A DNA stretch of 64,000 nucleotides from the NCBI GenBank assembly GCA_947359465.1, contig OX375873.1:38536437-38600436 (forward strand). The letters run 5' to 3'. Under the pieces are notes generated by a model that had not been told where the DNA came from, ran no database searches, and saw only the letters and a program-made list of their open reading frames with translations. This stretch comes from Metellina segmentata. Taxonomy: Eukaryota; Arthropoda; Arachnida; Araneae; Tetragnathidae. Below are positions 45,767 through 57,753 of the stretch, one piece after another; positions within the stretch are counted from its first letter, which is position 1; the number at the start of each line of letters is the position of its first letter. The translations under genes were made by a program, and so were the position numbers.

Positions 45767-46320
45767 ACTACCCTACAATAATGGACAGGACAGCAAGATG
45801 TGATGGTATAAGGGAAAGAACACATGCTTTAATAGGGGAATGTTCTCCACGTTCTTCGATTACACTAGCAACTCATCCTTTCAACAAGGTTTTGATACAC
45901 AGCTATGGATATTTGTGTCCATTTCTGCTGCAAGAATGTCGCCAGATCACATGTAGATTTCGAATGTGGTTACCTGGTCCGTAAGCGTCGCTCTAACTCG
46001 TCCCACAAATTTTCTATGGGGTTTAGGTCGGGACTCTGAGCTGGCCAGGGAAGACGTTTTACATCCATATCTCGATAACACAGCTTTACAGAGGCTGCAA
46101 AGTGACATGTAGCGTTGTCGTCCTGAAGTAACATTCATCCATTTCATAAAATTGTCAGAATGTAGGAAGAACCTGACTGTCCAAAATGGTCATGTAATCA
46201 TTCAATTTACCAGGAACAACATGCTAAAGCCCCAGGCCATACCTCGAAATACACCCCCCAAACAATCAGTCGTATTTTATGCAAATCTGCTGTCGTCCAG
46301 TTCATTGTTGTAGGGTAATG
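45767..46320 (-). mobile_element. Tc1 deletion derivative, copy 2, 554 bp
   Basis: Ends ACTACCCTACAATAATGGAC and, inverted, CATTACCCTACAACAATGAA, with TA at 45765-45766 and 46321-46322. On the minus strand the remains read DDNATCH, DVKRLPWPAQSPDLNPIENL then WDELERR, a better-preserved second Asp and Glu than in copy 1. The N-terminal half is missing at about the same place as in the copy at 13171. Confidence 0.82.
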
Positions 46321-46526
46321 TATTTACTTACACAACTAGCGAATTTATTTAAAAAATTACACCTTTACAATAAAAGGAAATAACAAATTTTAGAATATTT
46401 AACCTTTAGACTACGGCCGGAACAGCAGTCGTACCTTGAAAGTTATAAGAATCGTGCCACTTATATCTATAGCCATAGTCAAAAGACTAATATGTTAAAA
46501 TAGTTTATAAACTTTGGAGGTAATTT

Positions 46527-46600
46527 ATTAGGTAAGTTTTTTATTTAACATCGTACTAGTGTAACACAACGGGCTATTGACGAAAGCTAGCGTCATAGAA
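46527..46600 (-). mobile_element. SINE 3' end fragment
   Basis: On the minus strand: CAATAGCCCGTTGTGTTACA, CTAGTACGATG, then TTAAATAAAAAAC. Only the end of the family is present. Confidence 0.6.
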
Positions 46601-46604
46601 CCCC

Positions 46605-47725
46605 AACCTCTAGCATGTGTACTGGTGATTTTTAAAAGTTCTGTGTGTTGTGGTGGGTTTGAGATTAGGTATTGGAATTGGTGATCATCAACATAATCTA
46701 TGGATAGTGTTTAATATTATATTTCGGAAAGTGCCATGGTGATTGTTGGTGGTTTCTTCGCGTTCCTTATAATTAATATAAGAAAGAGGACCACCAAAAA
46801 AAGCAACAACCGGCAGGTTCCCCAATTAATGAATGACAGTCCCGATTGATATAGTCATGATATTATAAGTATTAATCAATGAAGGATATGCAAAGTGATT
46901 CAATCTGATCAAAAAGGACTTACAATAAAAGTTGTAAGGAAAGTCCACGTTAGTCATGCATCTTGAAGAAGAGATGAGTCCTTTCAAAAATATGACAGGA
47001 ATACAACACTTACATATTACTGGAAACGTTCATCAACATCAAGGATGAACAACAAAAACATCTGAAGAATCCCTTTCTTTCTGATTGTTCGACATCTGGA
47101 TCATCTGATAGAAAAGACAAGTGACTTGACAGACCATTGATTTCCAATACATCGTGGTTCATAATAGGTAAGTCTTTCAGTAAAACTAAGTGTGATTAAC
47201 ATCAGCTGATAGACCCCAGGTCTGTATCTCATTCCAGAAGAAGGGAATCCAAAGATCCTCACTAAAAATTTTTTGTCCACGTCGTGTCTCTAAAATGAGA
47301 AATGATTCCACACATTTTCCTCTCTCTATTTCCCTCCTCTAATAACTCTTTATTTTGGTCTTCAAAGATATGATGTGATAGCTCGGTTCCGTACTCACCT
47401 CAGGATAGTGATCGATATAATTTTTCTCATCATACATGAAAAGGAATAATGATGTCGATAAGTGATTCAGGCTATCAGAAAAAATCAGACTTTGCTTTTT
47501 GAGTGACTAGTCAACCAAACATTCGAGTCGATGTTTAAAGTATCCAGTTCAACAAAGTTCTGAATAGATGTTTACTCCTGAGGTAATTCACTAAAGCGAC
47601 GATGGAATGATGATTACGACGATAAAACTATTCCCCCCCCCAAAAAAAAAAAAAAATTGTTGCGATGAAAATAGAGTTGCCTGATTACGCTAGGGGTAGA
47701 GATTGACCGTTTATGTAACATTTTT
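46605..47725. other. No gene recognised
   Basis: Includes a run of C followed by a run of A at 47631-47655. No motif found. Confidence 0.35.
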
Positions 47726-47734
47726 CGAGGAAAA

Positions 47735-47972
47735 TTTCTGGAGATTAAAGTCAAGAAGAATTGTTTCTGAGGAATAGTTCTTTGTGCTCTTTTTAAGGCC
47801 TTCTATGCTTATTTTTCAAACTTCCTTTCCTTGTAAATTACTTGGCAGACACATGGATCACAGTGTGAGAAAATGCAAGATTTCCTTGAAGTCAGGAAGA
47901 ATTATTTCTGAGAAATAGTTCTCTGTGCCCGTTCAGTTTTACTCCTCTTTTGCTCAACTCTTTGGCAGGTAA
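47735..47972. repeat. Degenerate 141-bp duplication
   Basis: Shared blocks: AAGAAGAATTGTTTCTGAGG / AGGAAGAATTATTTCTGAGA, AATAGTTCTTTGTGC / AATAGTTCTCTGTGC and CTTGGCAGA / TTTGGCAGG. Confidence 0.6.
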
Positions 47973-48314
47973 TTCGAAAATTTTCGCTTTAACAGTATTT
48001 AAACATTCAAAATAGTATTTGGTAACAATTATTCAACAATATCTTGAGAAATATAAGTTAAAATCGTATCAATTTTCGTTTGCTTCGAATTTATCTCCCA
48101 AATGTCAAAAATGGACTGACGAAATATTTCCTTAGTCATTCTGAAATTTAAGCACTATCTATCAGTTCCGCAGACTTTCACAAGCAATTTTTTGTTCTGC
48201 ACACGTCAAAGGAGTCAGGCTGTAATGCATATGTAATAACTTAGTGGTATATGGTGGTATAGTATGTTAAAAGTCTAGTTGAAATTTGAAAACAGCTGTT
48301 TCGTAAGACGCTAA

Positions 48315-48428
48315 TCTATATAAATAAGAATGGAGTGTTTGTTTGTACATTCAATATTTTCGACCCATTTCAAGTTTTCTATCCGTTTTGGACCCTTCTG
48401 AAGCCGAATCCGCCTTTTTCTCGTTTGG

Positions 48429-48459
<31 letters not shown>

Positions 48460-50721
48460 ATGTTGTGCCCTATACACGTCCACGCGGTTTAAGATATTTT
48501 CATGGAAATTTGCATACAGTGAGTACTTATCTTCATTTAGAGACTGTAATTGGTTGCGAAAGTCTGTCTGTCCGTCTTTCTGTTCTATGCTCGATTTTAT
48601 GTTTGTGTGTTTGTGTAAGCATCACATGAATTGTATTCCAGATATTTGATTGCAGTGTATTTTATTTTATACATTATTTATTAATGTAGTGAATACACTA
48701 TTAAACATTTCTTTATTGTTATACTTAGACGAGTTTCATGCTAAAACACCTGAGTAAGTATACTTAAATCAACCATAATTTGGTAGTTTTGGAAAAATTG
48801 GAATGTCTATTGAATATTACGATTACTTCGATTGCTTTACCAGTACTGCTGAAAAAGTAATTATTCTTCAAAAAATTATATTTTTTAATGGAATTTCAGC
48901 TCTGATACTTCATTTATTTCGAGTCTTATTTTTGTTCTTTGCGCAATGAAAACGATTTCGGAATATTTGAGACAGACGATATTTTTCAACGAAACGAGAA
49001 TGAACAAGATCGCGCGAGCAGAGATATTTTTTCTGTTTCTTTCGCTCTGAATTAATTTCACATTTCTAAATTTTGTGCACTTTTAGTTGTAAATTGTGGC
49101 AACTGTGCGAGATCAAGAGATAAAAATGAATCACAAATTAATATCGTTAGAACAATTTTTCTGACATCTTTTATTTTGTTCTATTTCACTGTTTTCTGTT
49201 TTAAATATTTATTATTTTAATAAATGTGTTTTCCGTCTCATCACACGCAACAGCACCACAAAGTATTAGACTTAAAAATGTTAGGTAAGTCAGTATAAAT
49301 TTTCAGTAAATTTTAAGTGTAGTTATGCCATTATTTAAATAATAATGCCGTTATTTAAAGAATAATGCCGTTATTTAAAGAATATTGCCGTTATTTAAAG
49401 AATAATGCCGTTATTGAAAGAATAAAAATGTTTAAAAATCCAAACTAGAACTTTTTCCAACATTAAAAAATTCGTTGTAATAATGACAGGAGAAGATTGC
49501 AAAATTTCACAATGTCGCATACCGGAGGCAAGAGTGCCACAAGTAAAAAAATATTGTTTTGTTGACTATGAGTGCGAGAGCACTCGCCGTAAATCGTAAT
49601 TTTAATTAATTGAGTTGCACATGAAAAGAACTTAAGAAAGGGTATTCCAAATCTTCCTATAAATCGTCTTTTATAGTAGTAACCTTAGTATCACCTTTCG
49701 TCTTTTTGTAGCTTTGTCATACAGCAATTGTGCGATGTATGTGAAATGTATTACATGAATGGATATGCATGTGTAGGATTTGTGTCCAAAGTAAGTTGTA
49801 GAAAATATAAAGATGGCGAAAGGTGTTAAAATAAATTTTTATTCTACAAAAAACGTAAGTCATTATATATTTTGATTAGGAACCAAATTTCTGATCATAA
49901 AAAGGACCATAAGGATTCAATTTAAAACTGTATGTGTGTTGGAGAAACGGGAATTTTTAACAAGACTTAGTTGATCTTGGAATATTATCACACTAAGTAA
50001 TTTTGAAAAATTGAAATTTTATGTCTTATGAGAAAGAAAGTCAAGGTTGCTTACACTATTTATTGAAGCTGTTCTTACGCAACTTATATGCATGTGAATC
50101 GTTCGTTGAAAGTGTATTTCTTTTTGTAAAAGGGCTGTAAAATCAACCTTCTGTTTATTAAAAAATTGTTATCGATTGGGTTTGATTTGTCTACTCTGAT
50201 GACATGTATTTCAAAAAATCTCTGTTATTCCACATGTCACTGAATGGAATTTTCAGGAAAAGTGCATTTGCTTCATATTAAATTAGTAACGAATGCTGTA
50301 ACAATTTAATTTTCTATCTTCTCATATTGATGATGAAATTCGAAAATATCGCTTACTAGATGAAAGAATGGCACAATGAAAACATATTCATAGGAAAAGT
50401 AAGTGCAAGACAATCCACCGAAAATTCGTCATTTTTACTGAAATTGAATGCACGGGAATATTCGTAGTCACTCGAAAACTTAAAATCAACTTCAGCAGAA
50501 GTGTGACGAATATGACATGGATAATATCGTTGGATACAGCATATATGCATATTTGTGTCCGAAGTAAATTGTAAAAGCGACGGAGAAGTTAAATTGGTAT
50601 TACATTTTTTTCCACGTACACTTAAATGATGCTAACATTCTTTTATGAAAAAGAATTGATGATGACTTTTCAATCAACATATTATTAATTCAACCAGAGC
50701 AAAGCCGGGTATTTCTGCTAG
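48315..50721 (+). mobile_element. Helitron-like element, copy 1, 2407 bp
   Basis: Begins TCTATATAAATAAGAATGGA after an A and ends AGCAAAGCCGGGTATTTCTG then CTAG before a T, the usual Helitron borders. It has no inverted ends or target duplication and no Rep/helicase coding, so it is non-autonomous. It contains a (TCTG)n tract near 48429 and a 20-bp repeat (TTATTTAAAGAATAATGCCG) with about five units at 49332-49428. Compared with copy 2 it has about 800 extra bases (roughly 49880-50690). Confidence 0.78.
49332..49428. repeat. 20-bp minisatellite inside the Helitron-like copy
   Basis: About five units of TTATTTAAAGAATAATGCCG. Copy 2 has about three (51759-51815). Confidence 0.85.
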
Positions 50722-50724
50722 TCT

Positions 50725-52323
50725 TCTATATAAATAAGAATGGAGTGTTTGTTTGTACATTCAATATTTTCGACCCATTTCAAGTTTTCTATCCGTTTTG
50801 GACCCTTCTGATGCCGAATCCGCCTTTTTCTCGTTTGGTGTCTGTCTGTCTGTCCGTCTGTCTGTCTGTCCGTCTGTCTGTCTGTCTGTATGTTGTGCCC
50901 TATACACGTCCACGCGGTTTAAGATATTTTCATGAAAATTTGCATACAGTGAGTACTTATCTTCATTTAGTGAGTGGCATTGGTTGCGAAAGTCTGTCTG
51001 TCCGTCTTTCTGTTCTATGCTCGATTTTGTGTTTGTGTGTTTGTGTACGCATCACATGAATTGTATTCCAGATATTTGATTGCATTGTATTTTATTTTAT
51101 ACACTATGTATTAGTTTAGTGAATGAAATATCAAACATTTCTTTATTGTTATATTTAGTTGAGTTTCATGCTAAAACACCTGAGTAAGTATACTTAAATC
51201 AACCATAATTTGGTAGTTTTGGAAAAATTGGAATGTCTATTGAATATTACGATTACTTCGATTGCTTTACCAGTACTGCTGAAAAAGTAATTATTCTTCA
51301 AATTTTTTTTTTTTATGGAATTTCATCTCTGATACTTCATTTATTTCGAGTCTTATTTTTATTCTTTGCGCAATGAAAACGATTTCTGAATATTTGGGAC
51401 AGACGATATTTTTCAATGAAACAAGAATGAACAAGATCGCGTGAGCAGTGATATTTTTTCTGGTTCTTTCGCTCTGAATTATTTTCACATTTCTAAATTT
51501 TGTACACTTTTAGTTGTAAGTTGTGGCAACTGTGCGAGATCAAGAGATAAAATTGAATCACAAATTAATATCTTTAGAACAATTTTTTGCGACATCTTTT
51601 ATTTTGTTTTACTTCGTTGTTTCCTGTTTTAAATATTTATTATTTTAATAAATGTGTTTTCCTTCTCATCACATGCAACTGCACCACAAAGTATTAGACT
51701 TTAAAATGTTAGGTAAGTCAGTATAAATTTTCAGTAAATTTTAAGTGTAGTTATGCCATTATTGAAAGAATAATGCCGTTATTTAAAGAATAATGCCGTT
51801 ATTTAAAGAATAATAATGTTTAAAGATCCAAACTAGAACTTTTTCCAACATTAAAAAATTCGTTGTAATAATCACAGGAGAAGATTGCAAAATTTCATAA
51901 TGTCGCATACCGCAGGCAAGAGTGCCACAAGTAAAAAAATATTGTTTTGTTGACTATGAGTGCGAGAGCACTCGCCGTAAATCGTAATTTTAATTAATTG
52001 AGTTGAACATGAAAAGAACTTAAGAAAGAGAATTTCAAATCTCTCTCAAAATCGTCTTTTATAGTAGTAACCTTAGTATCACCTTTCGTCATTTTGTAGC
52101 TTTGTCATACAGCAATTGTGCGATGTACGTGAAATGTATTACATGAATAGATATGCATGTGTAGGATTTGTGTCCAAAGTAAGTTGTAGAAAATATAAAG
52201 ATGGCGAAAGGTGTTAAAATAAATTTTTATTCTACAAAAAAACGTAAGTCATTATATATTTTGAGTAACTCTTCAATCTAGAGTAAACCAATTCAAACCG
52301 AGTAAGGTCGGGTATTTTGCTAG
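50725..52323 (+). mobile_element. Helitron-like element, copy 2, 1599 bp
   Basis: Begins with the same TCTATATAAATAAGAATGGA only three bases after copy 1 ends, and closes with CCGAGTAAGGTCGGGTATTT, TG and CTAG before a T. Most of its length is closely similar to copy 1; after CGTAAGTCATTATATATTTT the two diverge and copy 2 goes directly to its 3' end. The (TCTG/TCCG)n tract at 50838-50888 is longer than in copy 1. Confidence 0.78.
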
Positions 52324-52449
52324 TTAGCTATAAATTCAAAAGGATCTTGCAAATTAATGAAATAGTGAATGCAACATAAGTTAATGATAGTATCCACCAA
52401 ATAGCGCTAAAGAAAATATGGGACCTGTACTTTTCAGTTTTCCTCAAAG

Positions 52450-53570
52450 CAGGGTGTCAAGATTTAAATCAACGATTATAATCATGATTTTAATCAAATG
52501 ATTTTTTTTTAAATCATTGATTTAAATCACAACTAATCTTACATTTTTATAACTAAGTAAATACACTCTAGAAAAATCACAGAATTTGTCAAATGCTTTG
52601 AACTTTCTGCACACATGGTGATTTCAGCACTAATGGCTACACCTCAAACTGATGAGCTTTTAAAAAAAAATGTTTGGCACTGGACACTTGCAAATAATTT
52701 GAGGTGTCTATGGACTAAGTAATCTGTTGAGTCAGGGATTTTGCCAAACAGTAAAGTAAAAAATAAGTTGACATCTATTTAAAAGTTTTTACAATGTTCA
52801 TGCATAATTTTATGTTACAAACAATAAAGCAGTAGGCCTACATCTACGTAAATGTCAAGACAGCCAAAGAAAATCCCCACAAAATAGGCCTAAACTACTT
52901 GTTACCCCTTTAATTGATTGACCAATGGCTTAGCTATAGTGATTTTTCAACTACTTTTTTTTAATTGAGACATAAATACAAAATAACACAGTTAATGTGA
53001 TTTATAATTTATTAAATAAAACATTCAACTGAGCTTTCTATTTGAAAGGATGAAAGTTTAAACACAATGAACATCTTTTATTTTGCAAAATGCACCCTGA
53101 AACAGTCACCTTTCACTTTAAGAGTAGTGATCCATAACAAATATTTATTTAATCAGACTAATTTAGATCTCACTTACACTTACTGATACATTTGTTAACA
53201 TGATTATGTTAATTTACTCAAGAAAAACTATGGAGGATGTCAGCTTGTGTTTTAAAGTTAAACAAATGTCTTATCTTTTGCTCTTGTTTTGAAAATTCAT
53301 TTTTTAAATGTATTGTCATGTAACACACAATGATATTTAGTAAAATAAATATTAATTTAACATTTCACAAATTCCGATTGTTTACCTAATTAAATATTAG
53401 TTTACATGTCATGTCAGAAACTCATTTTTTTATTTAACAAATTTATAGGCCCTACAGAAATTTTAAATAAAAAAATCCGATTTTTGATTTAAATCACAAA
53501 TAAATCCGATTTAAATCAAATAAATCCGATTAATTGATTTTTTTTAAATCATGATTTTTTTTACACCCTG
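52450..53570. mobile_element. hAT-like non-autonomous element, 1121 bp
   Basis: A perfect 8-bp duplication CCTCAAAG (52442-52449 and 53571-53578) flanks the ends CAGGGTGTCAAGATTTAAAT and, inverted, CAGGGTGTAAAAAAAATCAT. CAG ends plus 8-bp duplication indicate hAT. Both subterminal regions are crowded with GATTTAAATC-type palindromes. No transposase frame is present. Confidence 0.88.
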
Positions 53571-53579
53571 CCTCAAAGT

Positions 53580-54645
53580 ACTAATACGCATTCGCCAGAT
53601 TGGTTTTGCAGCCAACGTAGAAAGTACGACTTTGGACCCCTGTTCATCCTGTTAGGAGGAATTATTTAGAAAAATAAAACCGTGGTCTTGCTAAGGGGAC
53701 ATACTACATTTAAGATATGATGTCTTTTTGACAATCTGCGACACTAAGAAAATTTAATTTTATCCACCAAGAATCAAAAATGACGTTCTGTGCGTCGCAT
53801 TCACCCGGGAAGAAGCGATAGAGGCGACCATCCCCGCTGAAGAAACAGAAACCAGATGATATCTCCAAAATAATAGGAGCGAGCAGGAAATGCACATCAA
53901 CGGACTCTCCGAACGAATTTTCGGGGTTGCCGCCCCCGCCAGAAAAAACTGGACGAGACCTCCCACCGTCCTCACGGCATGAGGAAAAAAGTGAGAGTCT
54001 GAAGTCATCTGCCTTGCAACTAGTTTTTTCGCCTGTCCCAAACACCCATAAAAACTGCCAAAAATGGGTCTGTTCCCCCTAGATCTCACCCTTCCTCTCA
54101 GTTAAAAAAACACCAAACATTTTATCCTGCCAACCCCCCTTGCAAGCGTTTCTTCTCTGATTCGTTATATACAAATGATCCTGAATATTATAATTTTTTC
54201 TTCCCGCAGGGATTCGAAACCTCAACCAAAATGAATGTCTGATTCAGGTGAATATTCTGACAGTGATTTCAAATCGCTACCATAAAAAAATGGAGAAAAA
54301 AGCATGGTCTTTGGGGTTAATTACTTTTACAGAACAGGTCTATTTTTGTTGACAACGAGACGTCCCCTTTCGGACCGGACGCGTTGACGATTTTCAGCGA
54401 TCTGGCATGTGGGGTAAATTATATAAAGTTTCCTCTCTTGGTAGAAAATGTTCTTTCAGAGTGGGCGGCTGGAGTGTCTGAAGGGGTCTATTTCACTTTT
54501 GGGTTTATTTTAAAGTGATTTTGCGCCTGTTGGCGCGCGTAAGATAATAGGGAAATGTAATGCTTCATATTAGCGTTACAGCATGTGCAATTCTTTTAGA
54601 CACGTGTACAATGTGATGAAATAATTTACAAATTCTGAAACAGAA
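53580..54645. other. No gene recognised; locally GC-richer segment
   Basis: About 53640-54080 is noticeably richer in G and C than its surroundings, and two overlapping minus-strand frames of about 110 codons are open there. I recognise no domain or element end, so I do not call a gene. Confidence 0.35.
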
Positions 54646-54759
54646 TTCTTAAACCTCTTGGTGGTTTATCTACGTGTGAAAACCTGCCCTGCACTGGCCA
54701 GCTTTGAAAAAATAAACCAGATCTGGGTAAGGGACAGTTTGTATTTCCTACTTGTCTCG

Positions 54760-54858
54760 ACGAGATATTTCGTCATTAGAAAAATTGACCAGATTTCGAT
54801 AGACGAGATATCTTGTCATTAGCAAAATTGATAGGATATTGATGGACGAAATATCTCG
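54760..54858 (+). repeat. 43-bp palindrome repeat, 2.4 units
   Basis: Units begin GACGAGATATTTCGTCATTA and GACGAGATATCTTGTCATTA with exactly 43 bases between starts; a third begins GACGAAATATCTCGTC. The core is close to the perfect palindrome GACGAGATATCTCGTC. The flank near 54650 has CCTCTTGGTGGTTT, similar to the end of the piggyBac-like MITE at 6338. Confidence 0.8.
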
Positions 54859-55122
54859 TCAAAACCTCCTGTAAGGCAAATAGAACAAACAGACCGGCTT
54901 CGACTATTCATAGTCAATACGGATATTGATGAATTTCCCCACAACCGCAAACAGAATTCGTTTTTCACAAGGTTTGAAAACTGAACTCGGGCATCACCGG
55001 CCGGACATGGTGTCGTGACTGATCGCCGAAATCTCACGATTCTTCTAAAAGTTAAAAGGGAAATTTGATTGCTTTTGTCACCTGCCCTTACTCTTTCGTT
55101 GTTCCTTCAGATCGTTCTGATA

Positions 55123-55175
55123 GTAATGGTAATTTTTAATTAACGTCGTACTAGAGCAACACAACGGGCTATTGC
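55123..55175 (-). mobile_element. SINE 3' end fragment
   Basis: On the minus strand: AGCAATAGCCCGTTGTGTTG, CTCTAGTACGACGTTAATTA then AAAATTACC. Only the end is present. Confidence 0.7.
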
Positions 55176-55179
55176 TGAC

Positions 55180-55650
55180 TCAGATTATTCTGAATTGGGC
55201 CCAATCGTAGGATCTGGTTATTTTTCTCGTTTTCGGGCAGATCATTTTCTCCCTTCATCCAACCACTTTATTCTGTTATCAGTAATTCCCACAAAATAAG
55301 TATTATATTTATATAATACTTATTTATGCAAATACTCAACTTGTTAAACCTTTAAATTCCTCAAAATCACTTGAATAATAAGAAAACGAAACTATATTCT
55401 CCCTCTTTTACGAAGGTGGTATTTTTTAAATTTAAATCATTATTTGTTTTAAATTTTTAAACAGTATAGTTAAATATAAGTAATATCAAATATTCCTCTC
55501 TGGTGGTAATGGTGATGTTAAAGTGACGAAGAATGCAAAATTGAAGTGCAGTTAAATCTTTCTTCATCCCTGGCAACCTTAAGTGTATTCAAGTCTCTCT
55601 ATTCATTTGTTATTTGTATTCTATTAATTATTTATGTGTTATTTTATTAT
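55180..55650. other. No gene recognised
   Basis: AT-rich, no motif. Confidence 0.35.
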
Positions 55651-55654
55651 ATTT

Positions 55655-56070
55655 TTATTCTAAATCTTACAAATGAGATCGAAAATCAATAAATTTGCCT
55701 TATGTTCCTCAAATAATTACGATGCATCTTTCACAGTCAGTATCTCACTCTTTATCACCATTCTGAACATCACAAATGCGATCGAAAGTCAATTAATTGA
55801 CCATTCTTTCTTCCGAAACATACAACGAATCTCTTATGGTCAATATTTTGTTATCTCTTTCTTTATTCTAATCACCATAAATAAGATTAAAAATCAATAA
55901 TAATCTGCCTTTCGTTCTTCAAAGAAATACGATGCATCTTTCACAGTATCAATACGTATCTCTTTATTCTAATCTCATAAATGAGATAAAAGGCCCAGTT
56001 AGTTGCCTAACCTTTTCTTCGACACAGAAATGCAAAGCCATCTCATTCAGTACTTCCCTATCTTTCTTTT
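55655..56070. repeat. Degenerate 102-bp tandem repeat, about 4 units
   Basis: Unit starts near 55670, 55772, 55875 and 55975, each with a version of CACAAATGAGATCGAAAATCAA. The blocks ACGATGCATCTTTCACAGT and CTCTTTATTCTAATC recur. Confidence 0.72.
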
Positions 56071-56494
56071 CACAATTTTCTTCTCTTTCCGTCCTTTATA
56101 GAAAGTAGGAACTAGTACAGAGATTTTCAAATGGCGTAAAGCGGCTCTCAAGGCAAACTTTGTGGCCTTCCGCCAAGGTAGCTACGGATGTCTGATTGCT
56201 CTCTGATAACGTCTGTGTTCCACGAGATATTAGAAGTTCCGTGATATAAAATCGAGAAAAAAAATCGTAAATCCTTTTATGTCAAGAGTATTTTTAAAAC
56301 AATTGGGCCGAAGTATATTCGAACATTGATCTTAAAAGGAGTTATTTCTTGTGTCAGTGATAAGATCGTCAATAAAATGTATAGCGTGTGTTGGTAATGT
56401 TGTTTATTCATTTTCAAATTTTTTTTTAGTAACTGTAATTTTTTTCAGTTTACATGACTTATCCACTAAATTCACATCACCCCTCTTGGTGGTG

Positions 56495-56740
56495 GTTTCA
56501 TCGACGTATCTCTTCATCAGAAAAACTTATCATATCTTGATGTACGAGTTATCTCGTCATTAAAAGAAAACCGACCATTTCTGGATCGCGACCATAAAAA
56601 GGTTTGACAAAATCAGTGGTACTGTCATTAGCAAATTGATCAAAACTGGGTGGACGAGATGTCACGTCAGCACAATTGGACAGATCTTGATGTACGATAT
56701 TTCTCGTAAATACCAAAATTGGTCAGATCTTGTTGGAGGA
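56495..56740 (+). repeat. 43-bp palindrome repeat, diverged array
   Basis: Recognisable pieces: ATATCTTGATGTACGAGTTA then TCTCGTCATTA; ACTGGGTGGACGAGATGTCA; and GACAGATCTTGATGTACGAT then ATTTCTCGT. CCTCTTGGTGGTGGTTT lies just upstream, again like the 6338 MITE end. Confidence 0.6.
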
Positions 56741-56744
56741 TTGA

Positions 56745-57281
56745 TAGCGCACCAAAATCATTGTTCAATCAAAAAATGCTCAGAAGGATTGAAATCGAGA
56801 ACTAACGTAACACACGCAGCGTAGATCCCGAATATGACCATCCAGTTTCACTCACTGTCATGAACTGTCATTGATCCCCGACAACACCAGGCCATAAAAA
56901 TGTCACCAACGCATTATCCAAAGATACTAAAGCCGTTACCACTCTCCCGATAATTTCGAAGTTATTGCAATTTGACTGAGGTTTCATCTGCCAATATGCA
57001 AATTTTTATGAGATTTTCATGGCTTTGCTACTCAAGTGATGCGAGGTTACCTTCACTTGATCTCCAGATACGCATTGATAAATGTCCCTTATTCTTCTAT
57101 CAACATGTTTCTTACTAGCAGAGCATATCTGAAAAGGACAGTAACGACAGAAGGGGCACCATCTCTGTCGATCCGGGCTCGATGGCAGGTTTTGGTACTT
57201 TTCACTGTCTGAAGTTAGTTTCGTAATGAGTCGTCAATGATTTTAGTCCGCTGCGCCGATTTTAGTTAGCTGTTCACATAC
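56745..57281. other. No gene recognised
   Basis: Sequence directly left of the LTR element; no motif found. Confidence 0.35.
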
Positions 57282-57285
57282 ACCT

Positions 57286-57728
57286 TGTACCATATGGTAC
57301 TTGCCGACCCTTTTCCTTAACACGTGGACGCTGGAATGTTTCGGAATGCGAAAACAACTTTATTCTGCACGTGCGGTTCCCCGGTCTCTTATCTGGGATC
57401 ACGTTTTTGCGGTGGCATGAGAGATGGTTTTCGCAGCTGTGTGGGGGTGTTTCTGTTCGGCAGAGAACATAAACATCTCTAGGGGGCTCGGAATTCACCC
57501 CCCTCTCGTTGTCAGCGGCGGTTCCGCGAAGCGAACGTGGATTTTGAGGGGATTCGGACTCGAGATTCAACGAGAGACAGACGTCTCTGTTTTGCCAATT
57601 GTGTTACTTTGGCTTCAGGCAGGTTTCGATTGTCGATGGCTGTGCCCATAATTATCTTGTAAATATTTATGTAAATAAATAGTTTAATTTTAAATCAGCT
57701 GTCCGTCAAATTCTTACATGACGGTACA
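57286..57728 (+). repeat. 5' LTR
   Basis: Starts TGTACCATATGGTACTTGCC and ends TTACATGACGGTACA. AAATAAATAGTTTAA near the right side may supply the poly-A signal. Confidence 0.92.
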
Positions 57729-57738
57729 GCTTATTATT

Positions 57739-57753
57739 TTGGTGGCAGCGGGG
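57739..57753 (+). promoter_or_regulatory. Putative primer-binding site
   Basis: TTGGTGGCAGCGGGG follows the 5' LTR by about ten bases. It starts TGG, the complement of a tRNA CCA end, and loosely resembles a tRNA-Leu-type site. The match is by eye. Confidence 0.45.

Noticed and set aside
48335..48649. Secreted, cysteine-rich protein candidate
   Set aside because: The CLSV repeats come from (TCTG)n. The same frame appears at 50745 in the second Helitron-like copy.
53710..54089. Two overlapping 110-codon proteins on the minus strand
   Set aside because: No domain, no partner exon and composition-driven openness. Reported only as a GC-richer segment.
57274..57570. 98-codon frame on the minus strand, repeated at 60761-61198
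   Set aside because: It lies within the LTRs and repeats because the LTR repeats.
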